Positions 50,463-58,507 of a stretch of DNA of 64,000 bases are shown piece by piece. The first letter of the stretch is position 1, and each line of letters begins with the position of its first letter. This stretch comes from Herbiconiux sp. A18JL235. Its GTDB lineage: Bacteria; Actinomycetota; Actinomycetes; Actinomycetales; Microbacteriaceae. The stretch spans positions 3,906,001-3,970,000 of the forward strand of contig NZ_CP162511.1 in NCBI RefSeq assembly GCF_040939305.1, given 5' to 3'. A model generated the notes under the pieces. The model searched no databases. It worked only from the letters and a program-made list of their open reading frames with translations, and was not told the DNA's origin. The position numbers were made by a program, and so were the translations under genes.

Positions 50463-52973
50463 GTGACGGATCGCATCGCCGAGGTGTGGGGCAGCCGAAC
50501 GCCCTTTCCGCGCGACGGGCTGTGGCCCGTCCGCGTCGACCAGAAGCTCGCCGACGGTGTCACCGAGGCCGACGTCGACCGCTGGGTCCAGTCGGCGTGC
50601 ACACTGTGCAGCAACGGATGCGCGTGCGACGTCGCCGTGCAGGGCGACCGGATGGTGGGGGTACGCGGTCGGGCGGTCGACCTGGTGAACCACGGCCGGC
50701 TCGGGCCGAAGGGCCTCTTCGGCAGTTGGCAGGGCATGCAGGGCGGCGACAGGCTCACCCGGCCGCTCGTGCGGGTCGGCGGCGAGCTGGTGGAGACCGA
50801 CTGGGACACCGCGATGGGCCGCATCGTCGACCGCAGCCGGCAGCTCCTGGCCGAGAAGGGCCCGCTCTCGCACGGGTTCTACACCAGCGGGCAGCTCTAC
50901 CTCGAGGAGTACTACGCTCTCGCGATCATCGGCAAGGCCGGCCTCGGCACCCCGCACATGGACGGCAACACGCGCCTGTGCACGGCCACCGCGGCGGCCG
51001 CCATGAAGGAGAGCTTCGGCTCCGACGGCCAGCCGGGCAGCTACGAGGACATCGATTCCTGCGACGCCATCGTGCTCTACGGCCACAACATGCCCGAGAC
51101 CCAGACCGTGCTCTGGGCGCGGGTGCTCGACCGCCTCGCCGGCCCCGACCGGCCGCTCGTGGTCTGCGTCGACCCGCGCGACACGGAGGTTGCCCGCGTC
51201 GCCGACGTGCACCTGCCTGTGCGGCCGGGCACGAACCTCGCCCTGATGAACGGTCTGGTGCGCGAGCTGTTCGTCAACGGCTGGGTCGACGAGGAGTACG
51301 TCACCGCGCACACCGTGGGTGTCGACGAGCTCCGCCGCACGGTCGAGCCCTACACCCCCGACGAGGTCGCCGAGACATGCGGGGTGGCGGCCGACGACGT
51401 GCGCCGCGCCGCGCGCATCATCGGCACCAGCGAACGGATGCTCTCCACCGTTCTCCAGGGCTTCTATCAAGCCTCGCAGGCCACCGCCGCGTCGTGCCAG
51501 GTGAACAACCTGCACCTCTTGCGCGGGATGCTCGGCCGGCCCGGGTGCGGCGTGCTGCAGATGAACGGCCAGCCCACGGCGCAGAACGCCCGCGAGACCG
51601 GCGCCGACGGCGACCTCCCCGGCTTCCGCAACTGGGAGAACCCCGACCACATCGCCGAGCTCGCAGGGCTCTGGGGCGTCGACATCGACCGCATCCCGCA
51701 CTGGTCGCCGCCCACCCACGCGATGCAGATCTTCCGCTACGCCGAGCAGGGCAGCATCCAGTGGCTCTGGGTGTCGGCGACCAACCCCGCTGTGTCGATG
51801 CCGCAATCGGAGCGCATCCGCCGCATCCTGAGCAACGACGAGCTGTTCCTCGTGGTGCAGGACCTCTACCTCACCGAGACAGCGATGCTCGCCGACGTCG
51901 TGCTGCCCGCGGCCGGCTGGGGCGAGAAGCAGGGCGCCTTCACCAACGTGAACCGTACGGTGCACCTCGCCGACAAGGCGATCGAACCGCCGGGGGAGGC
52001 CAGGAGCGATCTCGAGATCTTCCTCGACTACGCCCGCCGCATGGACTTCCGCCGCAACGACGGGTCGCCGCTGCTCGACTGGGCCGGGCCCGAAGACGGG
52101 TTCCGGGCCTGGCAGGAGTGCACGCGGGGGAGGTTCTGCGACTACACCGGCCTCAGCTACGAGCGTCTGCGCGCAGGGAGCGGCATTCCCTGGCCCTGCA
52201 ACGACGAGCATCCCGACGGCACGACGCGCCTCTACGGCGACGGCGTCTTCCGCACGGGGCTCGACGAGGCCGAGACCTACGGGCACGACCTCCTCACCGG
52301 AGCGACGGTCGGCCCGACCGCCTACTCGGCGAAGCGCATCGACGGGCGAGCCGTGCTCAAGGCGGCCCCTTACGCACCCCCGCACGAGGAGCCGAGCGAC
52401 GACTACCCCCTGCGCTACACCACGGGCCGTACGGTCTACCAGTTCCACACCCGCACTCGAACCGGCCGCGCCCGGCAGCTGCAGAGGGCGGCACCGCGCG
52501 CGTGGGTGGAGCTGTCGACGACGGATGCTCGCACCTACGGCATCGCGGAGGGCGACATCGTGCGGGTGACCTCTCCCCGCGGCGAGATCGTGGTGCCGGC
52601 GCGGGTGAGCGACATCCGCGCGGGCACCGTCTTCGCGCCCTTCCACTACGGCTACTGGGACGACGGACGATCGGGCCCGGGCGACCGGCCGACGGCCGCG
52701 AACGAGCTGACGGCGACGGAGTGGGATCCGGTGTCGAAACAGCCGCTGTTCAAGGTGGCCGCGGTGCGGATCGAGAGGGTCGGCGGGGGTGACGGGCCGG
52801 CGCCGGCGCCCACCACCGGAGCGTCGCGGCCGGCCGCGGCGCTGGGCGCGGCGAGCGCGGTGCCGGGCGCGGCGGGTGCGGTGCCGGCGACGGTCGGCGG
52901 CGACGACGCCACGGCCGAGGAGCGCATCGGCGTGGCGGAGCCTCCGCGTGCCGAAGACCAGAGGGGTGCGTGA
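50463..52973 (+). CDS. Molybdopterin oxidoreductase, assimilatory nitrate reductase-like
   Basis: Cytoplasmic Mo-bisPGD enzyme of 836 residues. The N-terminal iron-sulfur domain has Cys46-x2-Cys49-x3-Cys53, with a further Cys55; the usual fourth cysteine position is Gly81 (NHGRLGPKG). The likely Mo-ligand is Cys173 (NTRLCTATAA). Other landmarks are NMPETQTVLW, VLPAAGWGEKQGAFTNVNR and the C-terminal cap with DIVRVTSPRGEI. A low-complexity Ala/Pro tail covers about the last 65 residues. Nitrate reduction is the best guess, and the HPP gene downstream supports it. GAGGAGG precedes the GTG start. The frame is open far upstream, but that is GH10 shadow. Confidence 0.85.
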   Translation: MTDRIAEVWGSRTPFPRDGLWPVRVDQKLADGVTEADVDRWVQSACTLCSNGCACDVAVQGDRMVGVRGRAVDLVNHGRLGPKGLFGSWQGMQGGDRLTRPLVRVGGELVETDWDTAMGRIVDRSRQLLAEKGPLSHGFYTSGQLYLEEYYALAIIGKAGLGTPHMDGNTRLCTATAAAAMKESFGSDGQPGSYEDIDSCDAIVLYGHNMPETQTVLWARVLDRLAGPDRPLVVCVDPRDTEVARVADVHLPVRPGTNLALMNGLVRELFVNGWVDEEYVTAHTVGVDELRRTVEPYTPDEVAETCGVAADDVRRAARIIGTSERMLSTVLQGFYQASQATAASCQVNNLHLLRGMLGRPGCGVLQMNGQPTAQNARETGADGDLPGFRNWENPDHIAELAGLWGVDIDRIPHWSPPTHAMQIFRYAEQGSIQWLWVSATNPAVSMPQSERIRRILSNDELFLVVQDLYLTETAMLADVVLPAAGWGEKQGAFTNVNRTVHLADKAIEPPGEARSDLEIFLDYARRMDFRRNDGSPLLDWAGPEDGFRAWQECTRGRFCDYTGLSYERLRAGSGIPWPCNDEHPDGTTRLYGDGVFRTGLDEAETYGHDLLTGATVGPTAYSAKRIDGRAVLKAAPYAPPHEEPSDDYPLRYTTGRTVYQFHTRTRTGRARQLQRAAPRAWVELSTTDARTYGIAEGDIVRVTSPRGEIVVPARVSDIRAGTVFAPFHYGYWDDGRSGPGDRPTAANELTATEWDPVSKQPLFKVAAVRIERVGGGDGPAPAPTTGASRPAAALGAASAVPGAAGAVPATVGGDDATAEERIGVAEPPRAEDQRGA

Positions 52974-53434
52974 TGCAGCTGCCCGTCTACCTTGGGCTCC
53001 TCCACCGCTCCGAGGCGGCACTGGCGGAGTCGTTCCGGCAGGTGGCGGAGGGCCACGGCGAGGAGCCCGACGTCTTCCACCTGTGCCACACCCTGGCCGG
53101 GCAGTGCGACGAGCACGCCGCCGCGCTCGCTCCCGTGGTGGAGCGCTACGGCGAGGTCGACTCCGATGACGAGCCCGAGCGGTTGCACGCCGACGCGCTC
53201 AGCTCGACCCGGGAGGGCCCGGTCGGGCTGCTGCGCGATCTGCAAGACCTGTGCCTGATCGGCACACTCGTCGACCTCTCCTGGATGGTGGTGCGGCAGG
53301 CGGGGCTCGGCCTTCGCGACGAGGAGCTGCTGGCGGTGGTCGACCGCTGCTCCACCGAGACGGAGACGCAGCTCTCCTGGTTGCGCACACGGTTGAAGCA
53401 GGCCGCGCCGCAGGCGCTGATCGTCGCGTCATGA
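52973..53434 (+). CDS. Hypothetical helical protein in the molybdoenzyme operon
   Basis: Soluble, all-helical protein of 153 residues (ATG at 52973; an in-frame GTG three bases earlier is possible). It is rich in Glu, His and Asp: FRQVAEGHGEEPDVFHLCHTLAGQCDEHAAAL suggests a ferritin- or hemerythrin-like metal or cofactor site, but no canonical motif is complete. Overlaps both neighbours, so it is expressed with the oxidoreductase and the HPP protein. It could be a chaperone or electron-transfer accessory. Not recognised with confidence. Confidence 0.75.
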   Translation: MQLPVYLGLLHRSEAALAESFRQVAEGHGEEPDVFHLCHTLAGQCDEHAAALAPVVERYGEVDSDDEPERLHADALSSTREGPVGLLRDLQDLCLIGTLVDLSWMVVRQAGLGLRDEELLAVVDRCSTETETQLSWLRTRLKQAAPQALIVAS

Positions 53435-53985
53435 GCGAGCGCACGAGCAGCCCGGAACGGTGGCGCCCCTGGGGCCGGGAAGGCGGCGGCCGCCTGGATG
53501 CCGTGGTCGGCGCCCTGCTCTGCCTGATCGTTCTCGCCGCGGCCGGCGCCATCGGACTCGCGCTGAAGCAGCCGTGGCTGTTCCCCAGCCTCGGGCCCAC
53601 CGTGATGCTGTTCTTCGCCTCCCCCGCCGAGAAGTCGTCACGGCCGGTGAACGCGCTCGTCGGCCACCTGGTCGCTCTCGCGGTGGGCTACGCGGCCTTC
53701 GTCACCTTCGGGCTGACCGGGATGCAGTCGGCCCCGGTCGGCGGGCTCACGCCCGCCTACCTCGCGGCGGGTGCGACGTCGGTCGCGGTGACGACTCTCG
53801 TGCTGCAGCTGATCAGGCTCCCGCATCCGCCCGCCGGAGCGACGACCCTCATCGTGAGCCTCGGCATCCTCAGCACACCACCCGACCTGCTCGTGATGAC
53901 GGGCGCTGTCGTCCTCGTGGTCGCCGCCGGCTGGGCCCTCAACGTCGCCCGGGGCCGCTGGCGGAGCACGACCACCGGCCGCTGA
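53431..53985 (+). CDS. HPP family membrane protein
   Basis: Four-helix integral membrane protein of 184 residues. It has the two HPP family signatures FPSLGPTVMLFFA and LPHPPAGATTLIVS. HPP proteins from cyanobacteria and chloroplasts have been linked to nitrite transport, and they often sit near nitrate assimilation genes. Overlap with the upstream gene (ATGA) puts it in the molybdoenzyme operon and supports a nitrate/nitrite role for that operon. Confidence 0.85.
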   Translation: MSERTSSPERWRPWGREGGGRLDAVVGALLCLIVLAAAGAIGLALKQPWLFPSLGPTVMLFFASPAEKSSRPVNALVGHLVALAVGYAAFVTFGLTGMQSAPVGGLTPAYLAAGATSVAVTTLVLQLIRLPHPPAGATTLIVSLGILSTPPDLLVMTGAVVLVVAAGWALNVARGRWRSTTTGR

Positions 53986-54003
53986 GGGCGACCTGCACGA
54001 ATC

Positions 54004-54231
54004 GGCGGGTGCGTCGGGACCATCCGCGAGCTGTTCGACGCGGGGTTCTGCAGCTCGGTGATCGCCACGCTGCTCCCGGCCCTGAGTGCGCCGCAGGAGT
54101 CGGAGGCCCGGCTGCGAGCCGCCTTCGATGCGGCCGAGGGGCGCCTTGCCGGCGAGAAGCGGGCGATCGAGCGCGAAGAGGAGGCCCTTGCCGGGCTTCG
54201 CGCTCGGTGGGGGCTTCCCCCTCACGCGCAC
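54004..54231 (+). pseudogene. Fragment of a MerR-family regulator
   Basis: In one open frame the DNA encodes TIRELFDAGFCSSVIATLLPAL, then a charged helix (RLRAAFDAAEGRLAGEKRAI, ending in LAGLRARWG). This is the pattern of the second half of a MerR protein (allosteric helix plus coiled coil). The winged-helix N-terminus and a start codon are absent; the HPP stop lies in the same frame just upstream. Called a remnant; a short coiled-coil protein from the GTG at 54058 is the alternative. Confidence 0.4.
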
Positions 54232-54243
54232 GTGAGGGGGAAG
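54214..54243 (+). promoter_or_regulatory. Perfect 13-pair hairpin overlapping the VOC ribosome site
   Basis: CTTCCCCCTCACG, loop CGCA, CGTGAGGGGGAAG: 13 perfect pairs. The right arm contains the purine-rich sequence (GAGGGGGAAG) that lies just before the VOC ATG at 54254. Folding would hide it. It could also serve as a terminator, but there is no T run. Confidence 0.55.
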
Positions 54244-54253
54244 AGTGGGGATC

Positions 54254-54736
54254 ATGACGAACGCGAACTCGAACCCCACGACACCGAAGCAGCTGCGCTT
54301 GATCATCGAGACCGACGACTTCGATGAGGCACTGCACTTCTACCGAGACCTCCTCGGCATGCCCGAGCAGGCCGCCTTCGCGACAGAGGGCGACGACCGG
54401 GTCGCTATCCTCCACGCCGGCGTAGCCACCATCGAACTCGCCACTTCGACCCACGCGAAGAACATCGACGAGGTCGAGGGCATGCCCGCCGGGTCGGCGC
54501 CCTCCCTCCGCATCGCACTCGAAGTCGAGGACACCGTCGCGGCGGTCGCCCGCGCGACCGCAGGCGACGCGACGGTTCTCGCCCCGCCCACGCGCACTCC
54601 CTTCCGTTCCCTGAACGCCCGCCTGCAGGGCCCCGCAGGCTGGCAGGTCACGCTCTTCCAAGAACTCGAGACTCTGCAGGAGCGCCAGACACGAGCGGGG
54701 TTTCTGACCGACGATGAGCGAGACCGTCACGCCTGA
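54254..54736 (+). CDS. VOC-family protein (glyoxalase/bleomycin-resistance fold)
   Basis: Small metalloenzyme or binding protein of 160 residues with one beta-alpha-beta-beta-beta unit pair. LIIETDDFDEALHFYRDLLGMPE is followed by VAILHAGVATIEL, LRIALEVEDTVAAVARA and ARLQGPAGWQVTLFQE. An in-frame GTG at 54245 is an alternative start. The ribosome site is inside a perfect hairpin. A decayed partial copy lies at 28624-28701, showing that this gene has been duplicated or moved. Reaction unknown. Confidence 0.85.
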   Translation: MTNANSNPTTPKQLRLIIETDDFDEALHFYRDLLGMPEQAAFATEGDDRVAILHAGVATIELATSTHAKNIDEVEGMPAGSAPSLRIALEVEDTVAAVARATAGDATVLAPPTRTPFRSLNARLQGPAGWQVTLFQELETLQERQTRAGFLTDDERDRHA

Positions 54737-54778
54737 CGTGGCCCTGATACGGAATCGCCGACGGTCCGACCGACCGGG

Positions 54779-55012
54779 TCAGCCGATGTCGCCGGCCACG
54801 ATGGCGTCGGCGTACTTGCGCACGTCGGGGCCGGGTTCGTAGTCGATGAAGCGGTCTTTGAGGTGCCGGTTGAGCTCGGCGTACACCTCGTCCGACGAGG
54901 CGTCGGTGTGGGATGCGGCCGTCGCCTCGACGGCCTCACGCAGCACCCGGTCGGCGTCGCCGAGGATCTTCGCGCGCGCTTCGTCGTTCCAGCGGATCTC
55001 TGTCTTCTCCAT
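54779..55012 (-). CDS. Small hypothetical protein
   Basis: Acidic helical protein of 77 residues from the ATG at 55012, starting MEKTEIRWNDEARAKILGDA and ending in RKYADAIVAGDIG. No domain recognised and no strong ribosome site. Codon use looks native, and it faces the VOC gene (convergent, 42 bases apart). Longer in-frame starts exist up to 55069 but would run into the hairpin at 55041-55059. Confidence 0.6.
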   Translation of the reverse strand: MEKTEIRWNDEARAKILGDADRVLREAVEATAASHTDASSDEVYAELNRHLKDRFIDYEPGPDVRKYADAIVAGDIG

Positions 55013-55040
55013 GCGCCCCACGCTAAGCCGCTCGCCGCGA

Positions 55041-55059
55041 CCGGCAAGGGGCTTGCCGG
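55041..55059 (-). terminator. Hairpin after the glycine-rich protein gene
   Basis: CCGGCAAG, loop GGG, CTTGCCGG: eight perfect pairs, 43 bases after the stop of the surface-protein gene; no T run follows. Confidence 0.45.
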
Positions 55060-55102
55060 GCCCGCTCACGGGAGTAGGGCCGCGGCCCGCCGCACCTCCG
55101 GG

Positions 55103-57235
55103 CTAACGGCCCGCTCGCCCGAGCCGTCGCCGCCAGACGAGCGCGCCTGCACCCGCCGCCAGGAGCAGGGCGAGCAGTCCCACGGCGTTCATCGGCGAGG
55201 CGCCCGTGTCGGCGAGGCGTGAAGATCCGGCTCCGCCACCCGCTCCCCCACCGTTCGCCTTCGCGGCGTCATAGCCGAGCGAGATGCGCTTGTCGGCGTC
55301 CATGACGGTGACCACCGGGTCGGCAGCCCCGGCATCCGCCGGCTCGAGGATGCGCGCCGTGCACTCGGCACCGCGCGCGATCCCGCTCACGGCGAGCGTG
55401 CGCTCCTCCCCCACGAACCGCAACTGCTCCGAGGTGACGACGTCACCGGCCACGGTGCAGGTCACCCCGACACTCACGTCGGGCTTCGCACCCGTCGCGT
55501 TGATGACGGGCTGATCGATCGTCAACGTCGCGGAGAGCTGCGGAGGCACGACCGGGATGACGAGCACCACGCCGTCGTCGAACACCGTCGGGTCGAGGGT
55601 GCCGCCCGTCAGGAACGTCGCCCCGTCGACGGCGTACGACGACCCCGCTCCCCCGCCGCCACCGGCTGAGCTCTCCCCGCCGCGACGGCCGAAGCTGCCA
55701 CCGCTGACGATGCCGCCTCCGCCCCCACCGCCGGGAGCCTTGAGGAACTCACCGTTCTCGCCGTCGTCACCGGAGGCGCCATTCGCGAAGCCACCGGCGC
55801 CACCGTCGCCGCCGAACAGGCCACCGCCTTCGCCGCCCGCGCCGGCCTCGCCGATCGCGCCGGCCACCGGCGTGCCGATGCCCGCGCCCCCGTTGCCGCC
55901 CGAGCAGTTGCACACCGCGTCGAAGATGGGCCCGCCGGCACCCCCGCCTCCCCCTGCTCCGATGCTCGGGTCGGAGCCACCCGGCACCACGGCCGACGAA
56001 CCGCCGCCCTGCCCACCGGCCTTGGTCAGGTCGTGGGCGCTTCCGCCGACCCCTCCCGACGACCATCCGTACCCGCCGTGGTCTCCCGCGCATCCGACGA
56101 CCACCTTCAGCTGGGTGCCACCCGGCACCGCGAACTGACCCGTCACGAGCGCGCCGGCGCCACCCTGCCCGTTGTCTTCGGTCGACTCGCCCGCGCCGCC
56201 GGCGGCGACCACCATCGCACCGGTGGCGGCATCGGGCAGCACGTCGTCTTGAGTGCCGGTGGCGCAGGTGAAGACGGATCCGGACGAGGTGTAGAGCAGC
56301 ACGGTTCCGTCGCCGGCATCGTTCCACGGCCCGGAGGCGAGGAACCGCCAGGTCACCACCGAGGGCGCCACGTACGACTGGCCGCCCCCTCCCCCGCCGG
56401 CAGAGGGGTAGTCCTCGGTGCCGTCCGGTGTGCCGGTGAAGCCGCTCGATCCGCCTCCACCGCTGCCACCGTCGGAGTACCCGCCTCCCCCCGCTCCTGG
56501 GGTCGGGGCGATCGAGACAGTCGTGTTGTTCTCACCGTCGGCCTGACCCGCCCCTCCGCCGTCGCCACCCTGCGCGCCCTCGCTCGAGGTACCCGTCGGC
56601 GAGCCGTTGCCGCCGGAGGAGGCGGGCTGTCCGCCGTCACCGCCGGAGCCGCCCGGCGCACCTCCGCCGAGAGCGTCGCCGCCGGCACCGCCGCCGCCGC
56701 CCGCGACCGCGATCACGTCGCCTGAGGTCCCGTCGAGAACCGCGCTCGACCCGCCGCCACCGCCCCCCGTCGGCATGAAGTCGGGCGTGCCCGCCGACCG
56801 GCCGCCCTGCCCGCCTGAGGTGTATCCGATTCCCGCGGTCGCTCCTGAGGCGGCGCCGCCGATGACGATGTCGAGCGTCTGGCCCGCGCTCACCTCGAAC
56901 GTCGCCATCGTCAGGCCGCCTTGCCCGCCGGGTTGACCCGAGCTGTTGGCACCCCCCGCCCCGCCGATGACGAGTGCCGTGATGCGGTTGACTCCGGCGG
57001 GGACGGCGACCTCGTAGGACGACCCCGGCTGCCCCTCGACCTGGCAGAACCCGGTCTCGAAGGAGCATCCGTCGGCGACGGCGTCGGCGACTGCATCGGC
57101 GGCTTCGGCGGCCGACGCCGACGACGGAACGGCGAACCCGACGCCCACGAGCGCGACGGTCGCTCCCAGAGCGAGCAGGGGCCGCAGACGGGCGACGCCC
57201 CGGATGCGCGATTCAGTGACGGCGGATGCGGGCAT
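55103..57235 (-). CDS. Glycine-rich cell-wall-anchored surface protein (LADTG sortase signal)
   Basis: Exported protein of 710 residues. The signal peptide spans about 1-42 (ending SSASAAEA). A long Gly/Ser-rich region (about 75-565) of short GGxGG repeats is broken by two related beta units (AGVNRITALVIGGAGG; GGTQLKVVVGCAGDHGG). A cysteine-containing Ig-like region is followed by the sortase signal LADTG (674-678), a hydrophobic helix and a basic tail. Likely a wall-attached adhesin or scaffold. Driven by a consensus promoter with a GntR-like palindrome at 57266-57298. Confidence 0.85.
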   Translation of the reverse strand: MPASAVTESRIRGVARLRPLLALGATVALVGVGFAVPSSASAAEAADAVADAVADGCSFETGFCQVEGQPGSSYEVAVPAGVNRITALVIGGAGGANSSGQPGGQGGLTMATFEVSAGQTLDIVIGGAASGATAGIGYTSGGQGGRSAGTPDFMPTGGGGGGSSAVLDGTSGDVIAVAGGGGGAGGDALGGGAPGGSGGDGGQPASSGGNGSPTGTSSEGAQGGDGGGAGQADGENNTTVSIAPTPGAGGGGYSDGGSGGGGSSGFTGTPDGTEDYPSAGGGGGGQSYVAPSVVTWRFLASGPWNDAGDGTVLLYTSSGSVFTCATGTQDDVLPDAATGAMVVAAGGAGESTEDNGQGGAGALVTGQFAVPGGTQLKVVVGCAGDHGGYGWSSGGVGGSAHDLTKAGGQGGGSSAVVPGGSDPSIGAGGGGGAGGPIFDAVCNCSGGNGGAGIGTPVAGAIGEAGAGGEGGGLFGGDGGAGGFANGASGDDGENGEFLKAPGGGGGGGIVSGGSFGRRGGESSAGGGGGAGSSYAVDGATFLTGGTLDPTVFDDGVVLVIPVVPPQLSATLTIDQPVINATGAKPDVSVGVTCTVAGDVVTSEQLRFVGEERTLAVSGIARGAECTARILEPADAGAADPVVTVMDADKRISLGYDAAKANGGGAGGGAGSSRLADTGASPMNAVGLLALLLAAGAGALVWRRRLGRAGR

Positions 57236-57265
57236 CGGTGCTCCAAGGTCGGGGCCGGAAGAAGC

Positions 57266-57298
57266 ACCAGTATATTGGTCGACTCGAGCCGCGGGTCA
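57266..57298 (-). promoter_or_regulatory. Consensus promoter with GntR-like operator for the surface protein
   Basis: On the minus strand TTGACC (57298-57293), a 17-base spacer, TATACT (57275-57270). The -10 lies inside the near-palindrome ACCAATATACTGGT (57279-57266). The -35 overlaps the GntR gene's stop codon. The adjacent GntR protein is the likely repressor. Confidence 0.75.
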
Positions 57299-57985
57299 AG
57301 CCCCCGAACGGGCCGCCTCGCGCGGGATCCGAAGCCGCCGCAAGGCCACCATGGCCGCCGCCACCGGTGCCGGGTCGCCCCGGCGGAAGCCCTCCACCAC
57401 CCCGAGCTGCGCCTTCTCGACCGTGTCGACGTCGATGTGGTCGGGAAGACTCAGCCCGCCCAGCCTGATGATGAACACGACCCGGCGGAGGGCGTCGACC
57501 AGCACCGAGTTGCGCGACAGCGGGAGCGGCACGGCGTAGAACGCGAAGTTGGTGCGCGCCATGCCGATGTCGTCTCCCGCCGCACGCGCCCTTCCGAAGG
57601 CCGCCTGCTGCTCGACGAGCGCTGCGACGACCGCGTCGTCGGCGAGCGGGATGACCTCTTCGCACAGCACCTGGAACAGTCCCGTCCAGGTGTGAAGAGC
57701 CTGCTCGGTGCGCACGGGCGAGACGTCGACGATGCGTGTGTGCCGGTTGGCCGCCGATTCGATGACACCGAGCATCCGGAGCCTCTGGATCGCCTCGCGC
57801 ACCGGGGTGCGCGAGATGCCGAGGTGCTCCGCGATGGTGCCGTCGTGAACGGTCATCCCCGGCCCCAGCTCGCCCGAGACGAGCGCCGCGCACATCGCTT
57901 CGAACACGACGTCGGCCGCGGCCCCGCGGGGGATCGCCACGCCCTCGATGCGGGGCAGGAACGAGTCGATCGCCTTGAGGACCAC
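57296..57985 (-). CDS. GntR-family transcriptional regulator (FadR/FCD subgroup)
   Basis: Regulator of 229 residues. The N-terminal winged helix has FEAMCAALVSGELGPGMTV and IAEHLGISRTPVREAIQRLR, the GntR hallmark. The C-terminal all-helical FCD-type ligand domain has histidine-poor metal-site positions (RTNFAFYAV instead of D/H-rich forms), so ligand binding may be metal-independent. GTG start at 57985, the best available. Lies directly upstream of the surface-protein gene, whose -10 box holds a GntR-like palindrome. Confidence 0.88.
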   Translation of the reverse strand: MVLKAIDSFLPRIEGVAIPRGAAADVVFEAMCAALVSGELGPGMTVHDGTIAEHLGISRTPVREAIQRLRMLGVIESAANRHTRIVDVSPVRTEQALHTWTGLFQVLCEEVIPLADDAVVAALVEQQAAFGRARAAGDDIGMARTNFAFYAVPLPLSRNSVLVDALRRVVFIIRLGGLSLPDHIDVDTVEKAQLGVVEGFRRGDPAPVAAAMVALRRLRIPREAARSGA

Positions 57986-58015
57986 GCCTGAACCCTAGTC
58001 GAACCGGGCCCTGGC

Positions 58016-58456
58016 TTACTCCGACGACCGGTCGGTGACGTCGACGACCGCCACGTAGAGGGCCTTGCCGAGGTCGAGCGTGTCGTCGCTCAGGAGTGTG
58101 TTGTCGACGACGTAGGCGAGACCGACCGCGAGGTCGCGCATCCCGGCATGGAGCTGCTCGCCCTGAAGCCGCGCCGCGAGCACGAGGCCGAACACCAGGA
58201 GGTCGACAGATCCGTCGTCGTTCACCTGGATCATCTGCGGGTCGGCCGCGGCCGGGTCGACTCCGGCGGCCCGGAGCTGCTCGAGCGAGGTGCGGTGCCG
58301 GAGGGGCTCCTCCACCACCGCGAGGCAGTAGTCGGGCCGGTCAGGGCCCGCGACCACCCTGAGCAGCCGTGCCCTCGCGGGAAGCTGTGCGGGCAGGTCG
58401 GCGGGGCCGACGCCCATCCGGTCGATGCTGAAGACGGGCCCGCTCTCGCTCATCAT
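58016..58456 (-). CDS. Hypothetical protein
   Basis: Soluble protein of 146 residues, starting MMSESGPVFSID. The second ATG three bases later is equally possible. Alternating helical and strand segments (ARLLRVVAGPDRPDYCLAVV, DLLVFGLVLAARLQ); no recognised motif. It lies 30 bases upstream of the GntR gene and 51 bases downstream of the glycosidase gene on the same strand, so it may be carried on either transcript. Confidence 0.6.
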   Translation of the reverse strand: MMSESGPVFSIDRMGVGPADLPAQLPARARLLRVVAGPDRPDYCLAVVEEPLRHRTSLEQLRAAGVDPAAADPQMIQVNDDGSVDLLVFGLVLAARLQGEQLHAGMRDLAVGLAYVVDNTLLSDDTLDLGKALYVAVVDVTDRSSE

Positions 58457-58507
58457 CTCATTCTGGCCCCCTACCGACGCCGCGCGGCCGTCGACCTCGC
58501 TGCAGCG

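Noticed and set aside
50280..53021. Very long minus-strand open frame opposite the molybdoenzyme gene
   Set aside because: It mirrors the coding strand's third-position GC bias, has Arg/Gly/His-rich low-complexity sequence and no start context. The plus-strand protein has clear catalytic motifs.
55600..57000. Glycine-rich repeats as a mycobacterial PE_PGRS-type protein
   Set aside because: No PE domain; instead a normal signal peptide and an LADTG sortase anchor are present.
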